Assembly (NCBI GenBank): GCA_007280895.1
Contig: QYQN01000151.1
Span: 1-50,404 of the forward strand
Reading direction: 5' to 3'
DNA length: 50,404 bases
DNA from: Methylococcaceae bacterium
Lineage (GTDB): Bacteria; Pseudomonadota; Gammaproteobacteria; Methylococcales; Methylomonadaceae
Position 1 is the stretch's first letter. Each line of letters starts with the position of its first letter. The translations under genes were made by a program, and so were the position numbers. The notes beneath the pieces are model-generated. The model did not search any database and was not told the origin of the DNA. It saw only the letters and a list, made by a program, of their open reading frames with translations. Positions 34,501 to 43,467 of the stretch are shown piece after piece.

Positions 34501-35585
34501 GGGCGCTTGATATTCGTTTATTACCTTCTGCTAAGGTCTGGGCAGGACGTATTGAAAGCCACTTTGCCCGGGGTACGATTCATATTCCCGTGCCCCAAGA
34601 ACGGATTACCTTAAATTTAGATTTTTTAGATTTTTCGATTCTAAAAAACCTCGCTTTAGCTGATGAAACCGCGTCGGCCAGTGTGCTCACTGAGAGCCAT
34701 GACCAACCAACTTTACCCGAACAGTGGCCGTTATTAAGCCTGACTAGCCAACAAACGGTTTGGGATAAGGTTGATTTGGGTGTGTTAACCATTCAGACGC
34801 AGCGAATTCCTCAAGGGCTGCAACTATCCCGTTTTGAATTAACTGGCTTAGTAGAAAAACTTACTTTATCAGGTCGTTGGCAACAGCATCAAGACGCTAC
34901 AAAAACAGCGCTACAAGGACATTTAAGCTTGTTAAATGCCGGTTCATTATTTAGTCAATTAAAATTAACCGATGATTTTGTGGAAACCAGTGGGAAAATT
35001 GATTTTTCCTTGCATTGGCCTGCTGCACCGCATCAATTTTCATTGGCGGCACTGCAAGGTGAAGTAGCGTTACGTTTTAACGAAGGTCGTATTTTGAGTA
35101 TCGAACCAGGTCTGGGACGGGCGTTAGGTATGTTAGCCATGGCGCAATGGTTGAAACGCTTGCAACTGGATTTTCGTGATGTCTATCAACAAGGCTTAAC
35201 ATTTAATTCTATCCAAGGTGATTTTATGTTGTCAGAGGGTAAGGCGAGCAGTCAAAATTTAGTGATAGATGCGATACCTGCCAACATAAGTTTACAAGGC
35301 GATATTAATTTAGTAACTAAAACCTTAGAGCAACGCGTACACGTTGCGCCTAAAGGTGCAGATGCGTTACCCATTGCCGGACCAATTATGGACAAGTTAA
35401 CCACCGTCATTGCGTCGACGTTAACGGGGGAGGCGCAAAATGATTTTTTATTGGGAACGCACTACCGATTATTTGGTAACTGGCACGCTGTGCAAGTGCA
35501 ATCAGTGCATGAAAATGAAGGTTTAATACCAAAATTAGGGACGCAAATGAACGCTTTTCCGTGGTTGCTTGCGCCGCAGAAATAA
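31587..35585 (+). CDS. yhdP: YhdP family large AsmA-like membrane protein
   Basis: ~1330 aa with N-terminal TM helix and the DUF3971/AsmA-like C-terminus (GRALGMLAMAQWLKRLQLDFRDVYQQGLTFNSIQGDF); follows rng. Confidence 0.92.
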   Translation: MIHHFTRATRHVIFWSLIVIALGITGIRLTLIGVETFKSDLATRLGKELGAVIDIGSLSARMRRFSPELIVKNVQVRSTEHSVSSAISLKELRLGINLSQLVMSKQLASSAWISFVGAHFTVQQNAQKNWKIRGLASGKSPPLWLFEVGKIALLDSHVEIQWGEKAVTLKQVPKVNLVVINQGDQHQIKLLTELPEGYGKHLSIAAAFKGNPLLNPGQLSGQLYVQGQQMQAELLRLLPVTAFQQLTQGTGEVSVWAHWQAAEVVAVTMQTHWHDLAWQPSANTLRPLNSLGTQWHWQRQPPSTGQAGWHWRMVMQRCLFTVLDAQQQRISLPNIRFVMQGGGADYAKLETLSLALPQLDMQAVTALSPVWAALLPLDQQAWAGSELSGQLTNVALNVDKLKKTLQLKADFAGLTLKALHSQGLAVENWTGHIQGTEQQGILHLASHDATVLVPTVFRQPLQIKALLGTVEWQQTATQWLVTSKPLQLDLRGVQTENALRLVWQKNAELPFLDWRMRVQAEDVSQLQYYFPRNVIKPIDLEWLDRAFVNGKITQGNLSYYGKFGQLANLSAYYLPERAGVTTSHHRPELSPEATRHAVLQAIEQPEGAVFEALLQVRDLELDYAPQWPHLTDIEGEVLFLQGRMEVAATQGHSYQLNAHHTTVINEALGKSPRLLVQGKIDGSIADALLFLHATPLNASIGGVIEALIPHGNTQVNVALSLPLAKGLKPKVDGSATLENADIMIKAIDLPIKKVTGLLKFTEQGIFSEPIQANVFKHPTQITINNKPSLTEVNMAGEVEPQRISQHFGLPEVSFAKGVLHYDLRLVLPETSIPSAPDTPRLAVQIASDLTGVALQLPNGLGKTATEATPLMLRFDLTDTHLLPIEVSYKQRFNAHIRYNTATHQLDSGHILIGKGEAKRDVLTGITLELRQDYLNLKEWLMWPHSEGNNTALSFNEIHINSPQASWGKAHLGALDIRLLPSAKVWAGRIESHFARGTIHIPVPQERITLNLDFLDFSILKNLALADETASASVLTESHDQPTLPEQWPLLSLTSQQTVWDKVDLGVLTIQTQRIPQGLQLSRFELTGLVEKLTLSGRWQQHQDATKTALQGHLSLLNAGSLFSQLKLTDDFVETSGKIDFSLHWPAAPHQFSLAALQGEVALRFNEGRILSIEPGLGRALGMLAMAQWLKRLQLDFRDVYQQGLTFNSIQGDFMLSEGKASSQNLVIDAIPANISLQGDINLVTKTLEQRVHVAPKGADALPIAGPIMDKLTTVIASTLTGEAQNDFLLGTHYRLFGNWHAVQVQSVHENEGLIPKLGTQMNAFPWLLAPQK

Positions 35586-35769
35586 CACCGCTAAGTCATC
35601 GAGGTCAAGTTTTTTACCCAAGTGGAAGCGATGGATAGATAGATAGTATGTTTAATGTTGGAGTTAGGTAGGGTCAGTTGTTTAAATTCGTAAGGGTGAT
35701 AATGCACTACGCGTCATTATCTATTAAATGGGCTAATAATTAATGTTGGAGAGTGTTGTGTTAAATAAT

Positions 35770-37566
35770 ATGAAAATTAGTATAAAACTGTTGCTGTTGA
35801 TGGGCTTAATGGCACTACTTTTAATTGGTATAGGTGTTTCTGGGCTGATGAGTATGGCAGTGAGTAACGCTAGTTTGGAAACTGTGTATTCAGATCGAGT
35901 GGTACCGTTACGTGATTTAAAAATAATAGCTGATATGTATGCCGTTAATATTGTTGATACGTCTCATAAAGTACGTAATGGTAATTTAACGTGGGCTGAA
36001 GCACGAACCGCCGTTGATGATGCAGAACAAACCATTGCACAAAAGTGGCAGGCCTATACCTCTACAAGTATGACCTCAGCAGAGCAAAAAATTATTGAAG
36101 AAATTGAACCCATGATGAAATCAAATCAAGTTTATCTTAATCAATTAAAAACAATTTTGCAGCACGAAAATAAAGATGAAATAAGCAGCTTTACTATTAA
36201 CCAACTGTATCAAGTTATTGATCCCATTGGGGCTAAATTTGCTGAATTAATCAATATTCAGATTGCTGCGGCAAAACAGGAATACGACATCGCCACCGAG
36301 CGTTACCAAACTACCAGAATGTGGCGTATCGCCATTATTAGCTTGGGTTTGCTGTTTGGCTTTATCTTAGCGTATTGGATTATTCGTTCGGTTACGCAGC
36401 CAATCAAACTCATGCAAACTGTCTTAGCTGAGATAGAGCGTACCGGTGATTTTTCCAAGCAAGTTGCATATCAATCGACTGATGAAGTGGGACAAACTGC
36501 GCTTGCCTTTAATAGCATGATGACCACGTTGCAGCATGTGTTAGAAGATACCAATAAAGTAATGAATGCCATGAAGCAAGGAGACTTTAGTCAGCGTATA
36601 AACGTGCAGGCGACGGGCGATTTAGCGCTCTTGAAAGATACTGTAGATAAAGTAATGCAAGGCACACAAAATATGTTGGATGATATTGGGCATGTTATGT
36701 CTAATGTTGCCATGGGCGATTTAACTCAACGTGTCCACACCGAAGGGTATGGTGATTTATTACGATTAAAAGATAATATTAATAAATCCTTAGAGTCCTT
36801 GAGCAACTCAATGCAAACGATTAACGTAAACACCCGTCAAGTGGCAGCGGCGGCAAGTGAATCCAGTGCGGCGATTGGACAAATCAGCGATGGTGCGCAA
36901 AATCAAATGCACGCGATTAATCAGGTGGCGAGTGCGGTCAGACAAACTGCGTCATCGGTGTCAGACGTGGCAAGTAATACTGAGGCGGCAAGTAAAAAAT
37001 CTCAAGAATCCGTGGCGATTGTTCGTAATGGCAAAATTAAAATGGAGCACATGGTTGATGTCGTCAATAAACTTGCAGCAAATTCAGAAAAAATTAATAA
37101 GATCACTGAGGTAATTGAAAAAATTGCCAATAAAACCAATCTATTAAGTTTAAATGCCGCCATTGAAGCCGCACGTGCAGGTGAGCATGGCAAAGGTTTT
37201 GCTGTCGTTGCAGAGGAAGTGGGTAAATTAGCAGCAAACAGCGCTGAAAGTACCCAAGAAATCGCCTTATTGGTGCAGCAAGCGGTAAGTGAAACCAATC
37301 GTGCGGTGGCTACGGTGCAAGAAGTGAGTAATGACATGAGCCTTATTGAAGCAGGCTCAGTGCAAGCAGATGCCATGTTGCAACGGATTTCAGCTGCCTT
37401 AGAAGAGCAAAGTGCGGCGGTTCATGAAATAAACGCCAACGTAGCCAATCTAAATAAAATTGCTGAAAACAATGCGACGGCCTCTGAAGAAATTACCGCC
37501 ACTGTTGTGGATTTATCACGTATTGCAGATAACACGCGTCGTGAAGTAGAGCGTTTTAAAATCTAA
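35770..37566 (+). CDS. Methyl-accepting chemotaxis protein (4HB-type sensor, multiple HAMP-like units)
   Basis: N-terminal TM and 4-helix-bundle region, HAMP units, signalling tip [39 protein letters not shown]. Confidence 0.94.
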   Translation: MKISIKLLLLMGLMALLLIGIGVSGLMSMAVSNASLETVYSDRVVPLRDLKIIADMYAVNIVDTSHKVRNGNLTWAEARTAVDDAEQTIAQKWQAYTSTSMTSAEQKIIEEIEPMMKSNQVYLNQLKTILQHENKDEISSFTINQLYQVIDPIGAKFAELINIQIAAAKQEYDIATERYQTTRMWRIAIISLGLLFGFILAYWIIRSVTQPIKLMQTVLAEIERTGDFSKQVAYQSTDEVGQTALAFNSMMTTLQHVLEDTNKVMNAMKQGDFSQRINVQATGDLALLKDTVDKVMQGTQNMLDDIGHVMSNVAMGDLTQRVHTEGYGDLLRLKDNINKSLESLSNSMQTINVNTRQVAAAASESSAAIGQISDGAQNQMHAINQVASAVRQTASSVSDVASNTEAASKKSQESVAIVRNGKIKMEHMVDVVNKLAANSEKINKITEVIEKIANKTNLLSLNAAIEAARAGEHGKGFAVVAEEVGKLAANSAESTQEIALLVQQAVSETNRAVATVQEVSNDMSLIEAGSVQADAMLQRISAALEEQSAAVHEINANVANLNKIAENNATASEEITATVVDLSRIADNTRREVERFKI

Positions 37567-37593
37567 ACGCGCTAGGATTGCTGCGTTATGGTA

Positions 37594-37636
37594 GCGAGTG
37601 ACGTCAGCCATGATAATCGTGATTGACGGCACTCGC
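37594..37636. repeat. Inverted repeat / hairpin downstream of the first MCP gene
   Basis: GCGAGTGACGTCA (37594-37606) pairs with TGACGGCACTCGC (37624-37636), one mismatch, 17-nt loop. Confidence 0.65.
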
Positions 37637-37870
37637 CTTGTCCGTAACCTCTTTTAATTTAAGAGGTCGAATGTGGTAACAACACGTCACATTGAGTTTC
37701 TGCCTGAGAAAATGAAATTAAACATTTAAATCAATAAAATAACCATTTATTATGTGAGGTTGAGAGCGGGGGTGACGATGACGATGACAGGTATCTTTAC
37801 CTTGGCGTTATTCGTGTATTAATCGAGTTCTCATAAATGTTTTTAATTAAATCAAAGGGAAGGTATTTAC

Positions 37871-37975
37871 ATGCAAAGTAGTCAAGTAATAGTGATTGCA
37901 GAGGAATCATTTTTAGTAAGCAATGCTGACGTAGCACTGGCTACTTATTTAGTATTTAATGGAGATAAGCGATGA
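37871..37975 (+). CDS. Candidate 34-aa small ORF ([34 protein letters not shown])
   Basis: Good Shine-Dalgarno-like GGGAAGG 5' of the ATG; stop overlaps the PAS ORF start (ATGA, 37972-37975). Not in the supplied ORF track (below length cut-off). Confidence 0.4.
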   Translation: MQSSQVIVIAEESFLVSNADVALATYLVFNGDKR

Positions 37976-38433
37976 GAGTTAATTTACCGGTAACGCAAGT
38001 AGAGCAATTTTTTGCCAGTAATGAAATTTTAGTATCAGAAACTGATCCTAGCAGCCTCATCAAAACAGCCAATGCGGCATTTTGTAAAATAGCAGGTTTT
38101 GCCGAAGAGGAGTTAGTTGGTAAAACTCATAATGTGGTACGTCATCCTGATATGCCCATAGAGGCGTTTGCAGATATGTGGCGCACTATTAAAGCCGGTA
38201 AGCAATGGTACGGTATGGTAAAAAATCGCTGTGAAAATGGTGATCATTATTGGGTAAAGGCGACGGTTACCCCCGTTTATGAGGGCGCAAATTTATTAGG
38301 CTACCGTTCGGTGCGTAAACAGCCCATGCGAGATGAAGTAATGGCGGCAGAGCGTCTGTATCAGCGTGTCAAAAATGGTGAAAAAATTACCTTAGATACA
38401 TTAGCGGAGCGTCGCAAGCGGCTGGCATGTTAG
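37972..38433 (+). CDS. PAS-domain protein (Aer-like sensor module)
   Basis: [66 protein letters not shown] is the Aer-type PAS signature. Confidence 0.93.
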   Translation: MRVNLPVTQVEQFFASNEILVSETDPSSLIKTANAAFCKIAGFAEEELVGKTHNVVRHPDMPIEAFADMWRTIKAGKQWYGMVKNRCENGDHYWVKATVTPVYEGANLLGYRSVRKQPMRDEVMAAERLYQRVKNGEKITLDTLAERRKRLAC

Positions 38434-39911
38434 GACGTTTTTCGTTGGCGTTGCGTTGGTGGATGCCACAAGTGCTGTCTGCACTAGGTCTTGCGAGTGT
38501 TGCTTTCATGGCGGTGAGTGATGTTAATCAAGATATACTGATTGCCAGCACGGGGCTTGCCATCGTTGTACCACTGCTATTAACCGCCTGGGCAGGAGCA
38601 CAGACCACTAAGGTATTGCAAAAAATACAACAAGGCATGCAGCGTTTTGATAGTGGTGAGATCGCCGCACGCATTGATTACTATGGTGAAGATGAGTTAG
38701 GTGAAATTAGTCAGCTATTTAATCGAAATGCAGATACGGTGGAAACCTCGTTAGGTGATATTTCCCAAACTATATCAGCAATGGCAGTGGGAGATTTTAG
38801 TCGGCGCGTGGTTGCCACCATGAATGGTGATTTTGATGCAGTAAAAACCTCTGTTAATAGTAGTGTAGAAAGTATCAAAATCACCATGAATGCCTTAAAC
38901 GAACTGATGGCGGCCTTATCAATGGGATCGTTTGATTGTGAGGTTAATGTCAATGTTAGTGGTGATTATAAATTAGCTGTTGATAATACATTACTTGCAA
39001 TGCGTTCATTACAGCTGATGATAGATGATGTAGGGAAAGTAATGAATGCGGTGGCTCAAGGTGATTTATCCCAACGTGTCTTTGCTGAGGGGCAAGGTGA
39101 TTTAACAACGTTAAAAGATAATATCAATCTCTCTTTAGATCAGTTAGCGCAAGCGATGCGCATAATAAATGATAATACTCGTCAAGTTGCCTCAGCCGCC
39201 AATCAATCAAGTTCTGCCATTGGTCAAATTAGTGATGGCGCACAAAATCAAATGCACGCGATTAGTCAAGTAGCAACAGCGATTAGGCAGACGGCTACCT
39301 CCGTTACTGATGTGGCCAATAATACGGAAGCAGCCAGTAAAAATTCACAAGCGTCGGTAGACATTGTGCGTGATGGCAAATTAAAGATGGAACGCATGGT
39401 CGAGGTGGTTACTAGCATTGCAGTAAATTCTGAAAAGATTAATAAAATCACCGACGTTATTGAAAAGATTGCCAACAAAACCAATTTACTAAGCTTGAAT
39501 GCAGCCATTGAAGCGGCGCGTGCCGGCGAGCATGGGCGTGGTTTTGCCGTGGTTGCAGATGAAGTGGGTAAATTAGCGGCGAGCAGTGCCGAAAGTACCC
39601 AAGAAATTGCTCATTTAGTTCAGCAAGCCGTGACTGATGCTAATCGTGCCGTAGCGTCGGTACGAGAATTTAGCGTTGATATAGATAAAATTGAACAAGG
39701 TGCCGTGCAAACAGATGGTATGTTGCAACGAATATCTGCCGCTTTAGAAGAGCAAAGTGCAGCGGTTCATCAAATCAATGCTAATGTGGCAAGTTTAAAT
39801 AAAATTGCAGGAAACAACGCCGCCGCCTCTAAGCAAATAACAGCTACCGTCATCGAGCTTTCAAGAATTGCCGATACAACGCGTAAAGCGGTTGACAAGT
39901 TTAGCGTGTAA
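38427..39911 (+). CDS. Methyl-accepting chemotaxis protein lacking its own periplasmic sensor (multiple HAMP-like units)
   Basis: Two hydrophobic segments, then HAMP-like repeats and [39 protein letters not shown]; overlaps the PAS ORF by 7 nt (ATGTTAG). Confidence 0.93.
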   Translation: MLGRFSLALRWWMPQVLSALGLASVAFMAVSDVNQDILIASTGLAIVVPLLLTAWAGAQTTKVLQKIQQGMQRFDSGEIAARIDYYGEDELGEISQLFNRNADTVETSLGDISQTISAMAVGDFSRRVVATMNGDFDAVKTSVNSSVESIKITMNALNELMAALSMGSFDCEVNVNVSGDYKLAVDNTLLAMRSLQLMIDDVGKVMNAVAQGDLSQRVFAEGQGDLTTLKDNINLSLDQLAQAMRIINDNTRQVASAANQSSSAIGQISDGAQNQMHAISQVATAIRQTATSVTDVANNTEAASKNSQASVDIVRDGKLKMERMVEVVTSIAVNSEKINKITDVIEKIANKTNLLSLNAAIEAARAGEHGRGFAVVADEVGKLAASSAESTQEIAHLVQQAVTDANRAVASVREFSVDIDKIEQGAVQTDGMLQRISAALEEQSAAVHQINANVASLNKIAGNNAAASKQITATVIELSRIADTTRKAVDKFSV

Positions 39912-39987
39912 GCCCATGGGGGGAGGCGTAATTTGACATATTCGCCACATGGCTGTTAAGTAGGTTTAGGCAATTAGAGGAGGGTAA

Positions 39988-40482
39988 ATGTTTAATGATA
40001 AAGTTTTTGAAGATTGGCTGAATGAACAAGCAAGAAAAGCAATGGAGCAAATTGGCAATAGTGAAGCGATTGCACCTGAGCAAATGACCTTGTTAGTTTT
40101 GAAGGCTCAAACGAATCACTTTGCCCATTTAGATATTGAGTTGCGTGAAGATATGAAAAACTTAGATACTCGTTTGAGTGCTGAAATGCAAAGCATGAAT
40201 GAACGGCTAAGTCGTGAAATGCAAAATATGAATGAGCGATTAAGTTCTGAAATGAAAGCCTTGCGCGAAGATATGGATAAGCGTTTTGAGCAAGCTAAAT
40301 TGGAAACAGCGAAACAATTTGAGCAAATTGATAAGCGTTTTGAGCAAATTGATAAGCGTTTTGAACAAGTTGATAAGCGTTTTGAATTGCTCGCGTCGCG
40401 TATTGATCATTTTATGATGTGGTCATTTGCCACGACAATTTCAGTTGGCGGAATAGTGGTCGCAGCTATTAAATTTTTGTGA
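39988..40482 (+). CDS. Coiled-coil protein with C-terminal TM helix
   Basis: Heptad-rich RLSAEMQSMNERLSREMQNMNERLSSEMKAL and FEQIDKR repeats; C-terminal MMWSFATTISVGGIVVAAIKFL hydrophobic segment. Confidence 0.75.
   Translation: MFNDKVFEDWLNEQARKAMEQIGNSEAIAPEQMTLLVLKAQTNHFAHLDIELREDMKNLDTRLSAEMQSMNERLSREMQNMNERLSSEMKALREDMDKRFEQAKLETAKQFEQIDKRFEQIDKRFEQVDKRFELLASRIDHFMMWSFATTISVGGIVVAAIKFL
40321..40383 (+). repeat. 21-bp in-frame tandem repeat (3 copies) encoding EQIDKRF units
   Basis: gagcaaattgataagcgtttt twice exactly, then gaacaagttgataagcgtttt. Confidence 0.9.
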
Positions 40483-40539
40483 AGTTATATTTATTGCCGC
40501 TTATATTAAACAACGTGTGTTCATATTTTTAGGTATGTT

Positions 40540-41457
40540 ATGACCGATTTACTCCTTTCCTGTTTACCCGGTGTGTTAGGTAAGCAAGGCTACATTAATC
40601 GTTTGATGACCTTAGTTGAAGAACATTTTGGTATTCATCCCTCGCAACAAGTGCAGCGAAAATTAGAGCGTATTTTAGAAGTTTTGCCTGATGAGGCGTT
40701 GTCAGAGTGGGTAAATCAACTGCTTGCTTTGCCCGCTACAGACAACGAATGGTTGTCTTTGGTGGAAATTTTAACTGTACATGAAACCTATTTTTTTCGT
40801 GATAAACCCATGATGGCAATGTTGATGGATGATATTTTGCCAAATTTGATTAATACCCAAATTAGTCAAGGTAGTTATCACCTTAAAATCTGGTCGGCAG
40901 GTTGTTCAACAGGTGAAGAAACCTACAATATTGCTATGTTAATTTTAGAAATTTTGTTGGCGAAAGGCGAGGCGGCGTGGCAAACAAATGGTACGGTGGT
41001 GATTCGACCGTGTTGGCAGATTGAAATTTTTGGTACTGATGTGTCGCGCCAAGTCCTGCGCTTTGCGAAAGAAGGTATTTATGCAAATTTTGGTATGGGG
41101 GCTTTTCGTGATATGCCCACAGATTATTGGAAATATTTTGAAAAACATACAGCGGTTAATCAAGGGCTAGTAGGGGTGGATTATTTTCAAGTACATGCCA
41201 GTGTGAAACGTTTGGTGAACTTTAGGCAGCATAATTTATTAGCGCATTTACCGCCTGAGACCAATTTTGATTTAGTGATTTGTCGAAATGTGATGATTTA
41301 TTTTCAACAGAATACTAAACGGCAAGTGCAAGAATTGTTTTATCGTGCCTTAGATCCTAAGGGTGTGTTAATTTTAGGAGGCACTGATGAACAGTTTTGG
41401 CCAGAACGCTATGAGCGTCAGTTTGGTCGTGGTGGTTGTTGGTACGTAAGAAAATAA
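40540..41457 (+). CDS. cheR: Chemotaxis protein methyltransferase CheR
   Basis: VHETYFFRDKPMM, WSAGCSTGEETYNIAML, FGTDVSRQVLRFAKEGIY, FDLVICRNVMIYF. Confidence 0.94.
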   Translation: MTDLLLSCLPGVLGKQGYINRLMTLVEEHFGIHPSQQVQRKLERILEVLPDEALSEWVNQLLALPATDNEWLSLVEILTVHETYFFRDKPMMAMLMDDILPNLINTQISQGSYHLKIWSAGCSTGEETYNIAMLILEILLAKGEAAWQTNGTVVIRPCWQIEIFGTDVSRQVLRFAKEGIYANFGMGAFRDMPTDYWKYFEKHTAVNQGLVGVDYFQVHASVKRLVNFRQHNLLAHLPPETNFDLVICRNVMIYFQQNTKRQVQELFYRALDPKGVLILGGTDEQFWPERYERQFGRGGCWYVRK

Positions 41458-41613
41458 GCAAGCTAGTTTAGCTAGGGTGAGCGCACGGTGGTCAGTTAGC
41501 CGTTTATGTAATTTACAGCGTGGAGGGAGGAATAGCGTAGCGTATGCAGCCGAATGATTGAGCTCCATTACGACTCATTTATATGTCATCACAGCCGTGA
41601 GGAGAAATACATC

Positions 41614-41865
41614 ATGACGATTAGCCAAGTAATGTATGAGGATCTTTTGTGGTTAATCAAAGCATTATCTATTGGTCAGAAAGACACTGGTCGTTTGTTA
41701 CAAGAAACCAAGCGAATGTTTCAAGACACCGATACGGTTGCCCTTGAATGTAAAAGTAATTTAAGTATTGATGAGGTCAATGAACACTTACTGCCTCACT
41801 ATGAAAAAAATCGTATTTTAGGTGCGGTCGCGGGGTTGGTGATACCCAACAATGTGGCGGCTTAG
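41614..41865 (+). CDS. Small hypothetical protein in chemosensory cluster
   Basis: 83 aa MTISQVMYEDLLWLIKALSIGQKDTGRLLQ...; GAGGAG ribosome-binding site upstream of 41614. Confidence 0.6.
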   Translation: MTISQVMYEDLLWLIKALSIGQKDTGRLLQETKRMFQDTDTVALECKSNLSIDEVNEHLLPHYEKNRILGAVAGLVIPNNVAA

Positions 41866-41891
41866 GCGATTAAAAAAGGACTGTATGTGAC

Positions 41892-41941
41892 GGCTCAAAA
41901 TGGTGATCATTTAGACATAGCAAACTCCCCACCTTTGAGCC
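41892..41941. repeat. Inverted repeat between the small ORF and the triple-CheW gene
   Basis: GGCTCAAA (41892-41899) and TTTGAGCC (41934-41941), extended by GGTG/CACC pairing. Confidence 0.5.
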
Positions 41942-42069
41942 AAAAGCTGGTAAAGCGCTAAGATGAGACTGATTTAGCTTATTTTACAAGGATTAAAAGG
42001 CTAATAAAGTTCGCCTTACGTCCTTCGCTAGACCCATAAATAATTATAAACTCACCACTAGGAAATAAA

Positions 42070-43467
42070 ATGGATGTTGTCATTTTTGAGTTAGATCAAC
42101 AGTATTTTGCGTTACCCACACACGATATTGTAGAAGTCCTTGATCCATTACCCGTCACTGCATTGCCTTTTGCCCCAGCGTATGTTGATGGCTTGGTTAA
42201 TGTTGCAGGGCGAGTGGTCTTACAAATAGATGCTGCTCGGTTACTTGAAATGACCTTAGCGTTACCTATAACTCAAGGCAGTTTGCTTATTGTAACGACC
42301 TTAACCGCCACGGTGGCGGTGCATATTGAAAAAGTCATGAGTAAAGATTTTATTAATGACGAAGCCTTGAGTTATTGCGTTGAAAAAAATAGCACCGCTA
42401 CCTCACCTTTTCAGGTAAAAAATAAAGAGGCAATGCTTGCTGAATTTCAATGGCGAGATAAGGTGGTTTTGTTATTAGATACACGTATCTTTGCATTAGA
42501 GCAATTACCTGAGCTTGAGATTAATTTAAAAGGTGGGCAATTACTTGGCTCCACGAGTCGTTTAGAAGAAATGCATACTGAGGCGGTGGACAGTCACGAA
42601 GATTTTTCTTGTCTAATGCTTGAGTGTAACCATGAACAATACGCTTTGCGCTTACCTGATGTGGGTGAAATTGTTGACGTCTTAACGCTTACGCCTTTAC
42701 CTCATGCCAATAATGAAATTGCCGGCTTAGCTTTGTTACGAGATGCACCTTTATTAGTTTTATCCTTAGGTCGTTTATTAGGGCATTCATTAGCCAGTGT
42801 TGAGTTGCAAATGGTTGTTGTTGAGGTTCAAGGCATGAAGCTGGCGCTCTTGGTTGATAAAGTCTTAGGGATTGAACGTTTTAGCAAAGATGCCTTACAA
42901 ATAGCTGAGTTAGGGCTTGAACTTGAAGGCTATCTAATTAACAAGCAAGGTAAAATGGCAGGTTTATTGTGCCTCGAAGGGCTGATTACACGCCAACGGT
43001 TAGAGCAATATTGCCAGTTTATCGTCCAAAATCATACCGAAGCCAAGCTTGATCGCACGGCCACTAAGCAGCGCCTATTAAGTTTTTTTGTGGGGTCAGA
43101 ATATTGCGCCTTACCACTGCATATTATCGAACGCGTTGAGGAATATCGTGAATACACCGATGTGCCAGGCGGAAGTGCAGAATTATCTGGCGTTGTGCAA
43201 GTACAAGGAGCAGTAACACCAGTGGTGGATTTACGACGTATCATGGGCTTAAGTACCCAAACGGCCGCCACCGCATTTTTAGTGGTGCGTCTCAGTGATG
43301 GCGTTTTGGCAGTGATGGTTGATCGTATTGGGCAGGTGCTTGAATTGCCTGACACCGACATAGAAGCTGTAAAGCACGCGAGTACAGAATATATCACGGC
43401 AGTGGGGCGCTTAAATGGCAAGTTGCTGTCAATCTTAACGTTAGAACCTTTAAATTTGGCGGCGTAA
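42070..43467 (+). CDS. CheW-family protein with three tandem CheW domains
   Basis: Three repeats of the CheW pattern: MDVVIFELDQQYFALPTHDIVEVLD...; SCLMLECNHEQYALRLPDVGEIVDV...; LLSFFVGSEYCALPLHIIERVEEY.... Confidence 0.88.
   Translation: MDVVIFELDQQYFALPTHDIVEVLDPLPVTALPFAPAYVDGLVNVAGRVVLQIDAARLLEMTLALPITQGSLLIVTTLTATVAVHIEKVMSKDFINDEALSYCVEKNSTATSPFQVKNKEAMLAEFQWRDKVVLLLDTRIFALEQLPELEINLKGGQLLGSTSRLEEMHTEAVDSHEDFSCLMLECNHEQYALRLPDVGEIVDVLTLTPLPHANNEIAGLALLRDAPLLVLSLGRLLGHSLASVELQMVVVEVQGMKLALLVDKVLGIERFSKDALQIAELGLELEGYLINKQGKMAGLLCLEGLITRQRLEQYCQFIVQNHTEAKLDRTATKQRLLSFFVGSEYCALPLHIIERVEEYREYTDVPGGSAELSGVVQVQGAVTPVVDLRRIMGLSTQTAATAFLVVRLSDGVLAVMVDRIGQVLELPDTDIEAVKHASTEYITAVGRLNGKLLSILTLEPLNLAA

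Noticed and set aside
35633-35648. GATA microsatellite-like run (gatagatagatag) after yhdP
   Set aside because: Only about three units in a non-coding gap; likely chance.
40321-40383. Possible CRISPR-like short repeats
   Set aside because: Contiguous 21-bp in-frame tandem repeats with no spacers; coding coiled-coil repeats.
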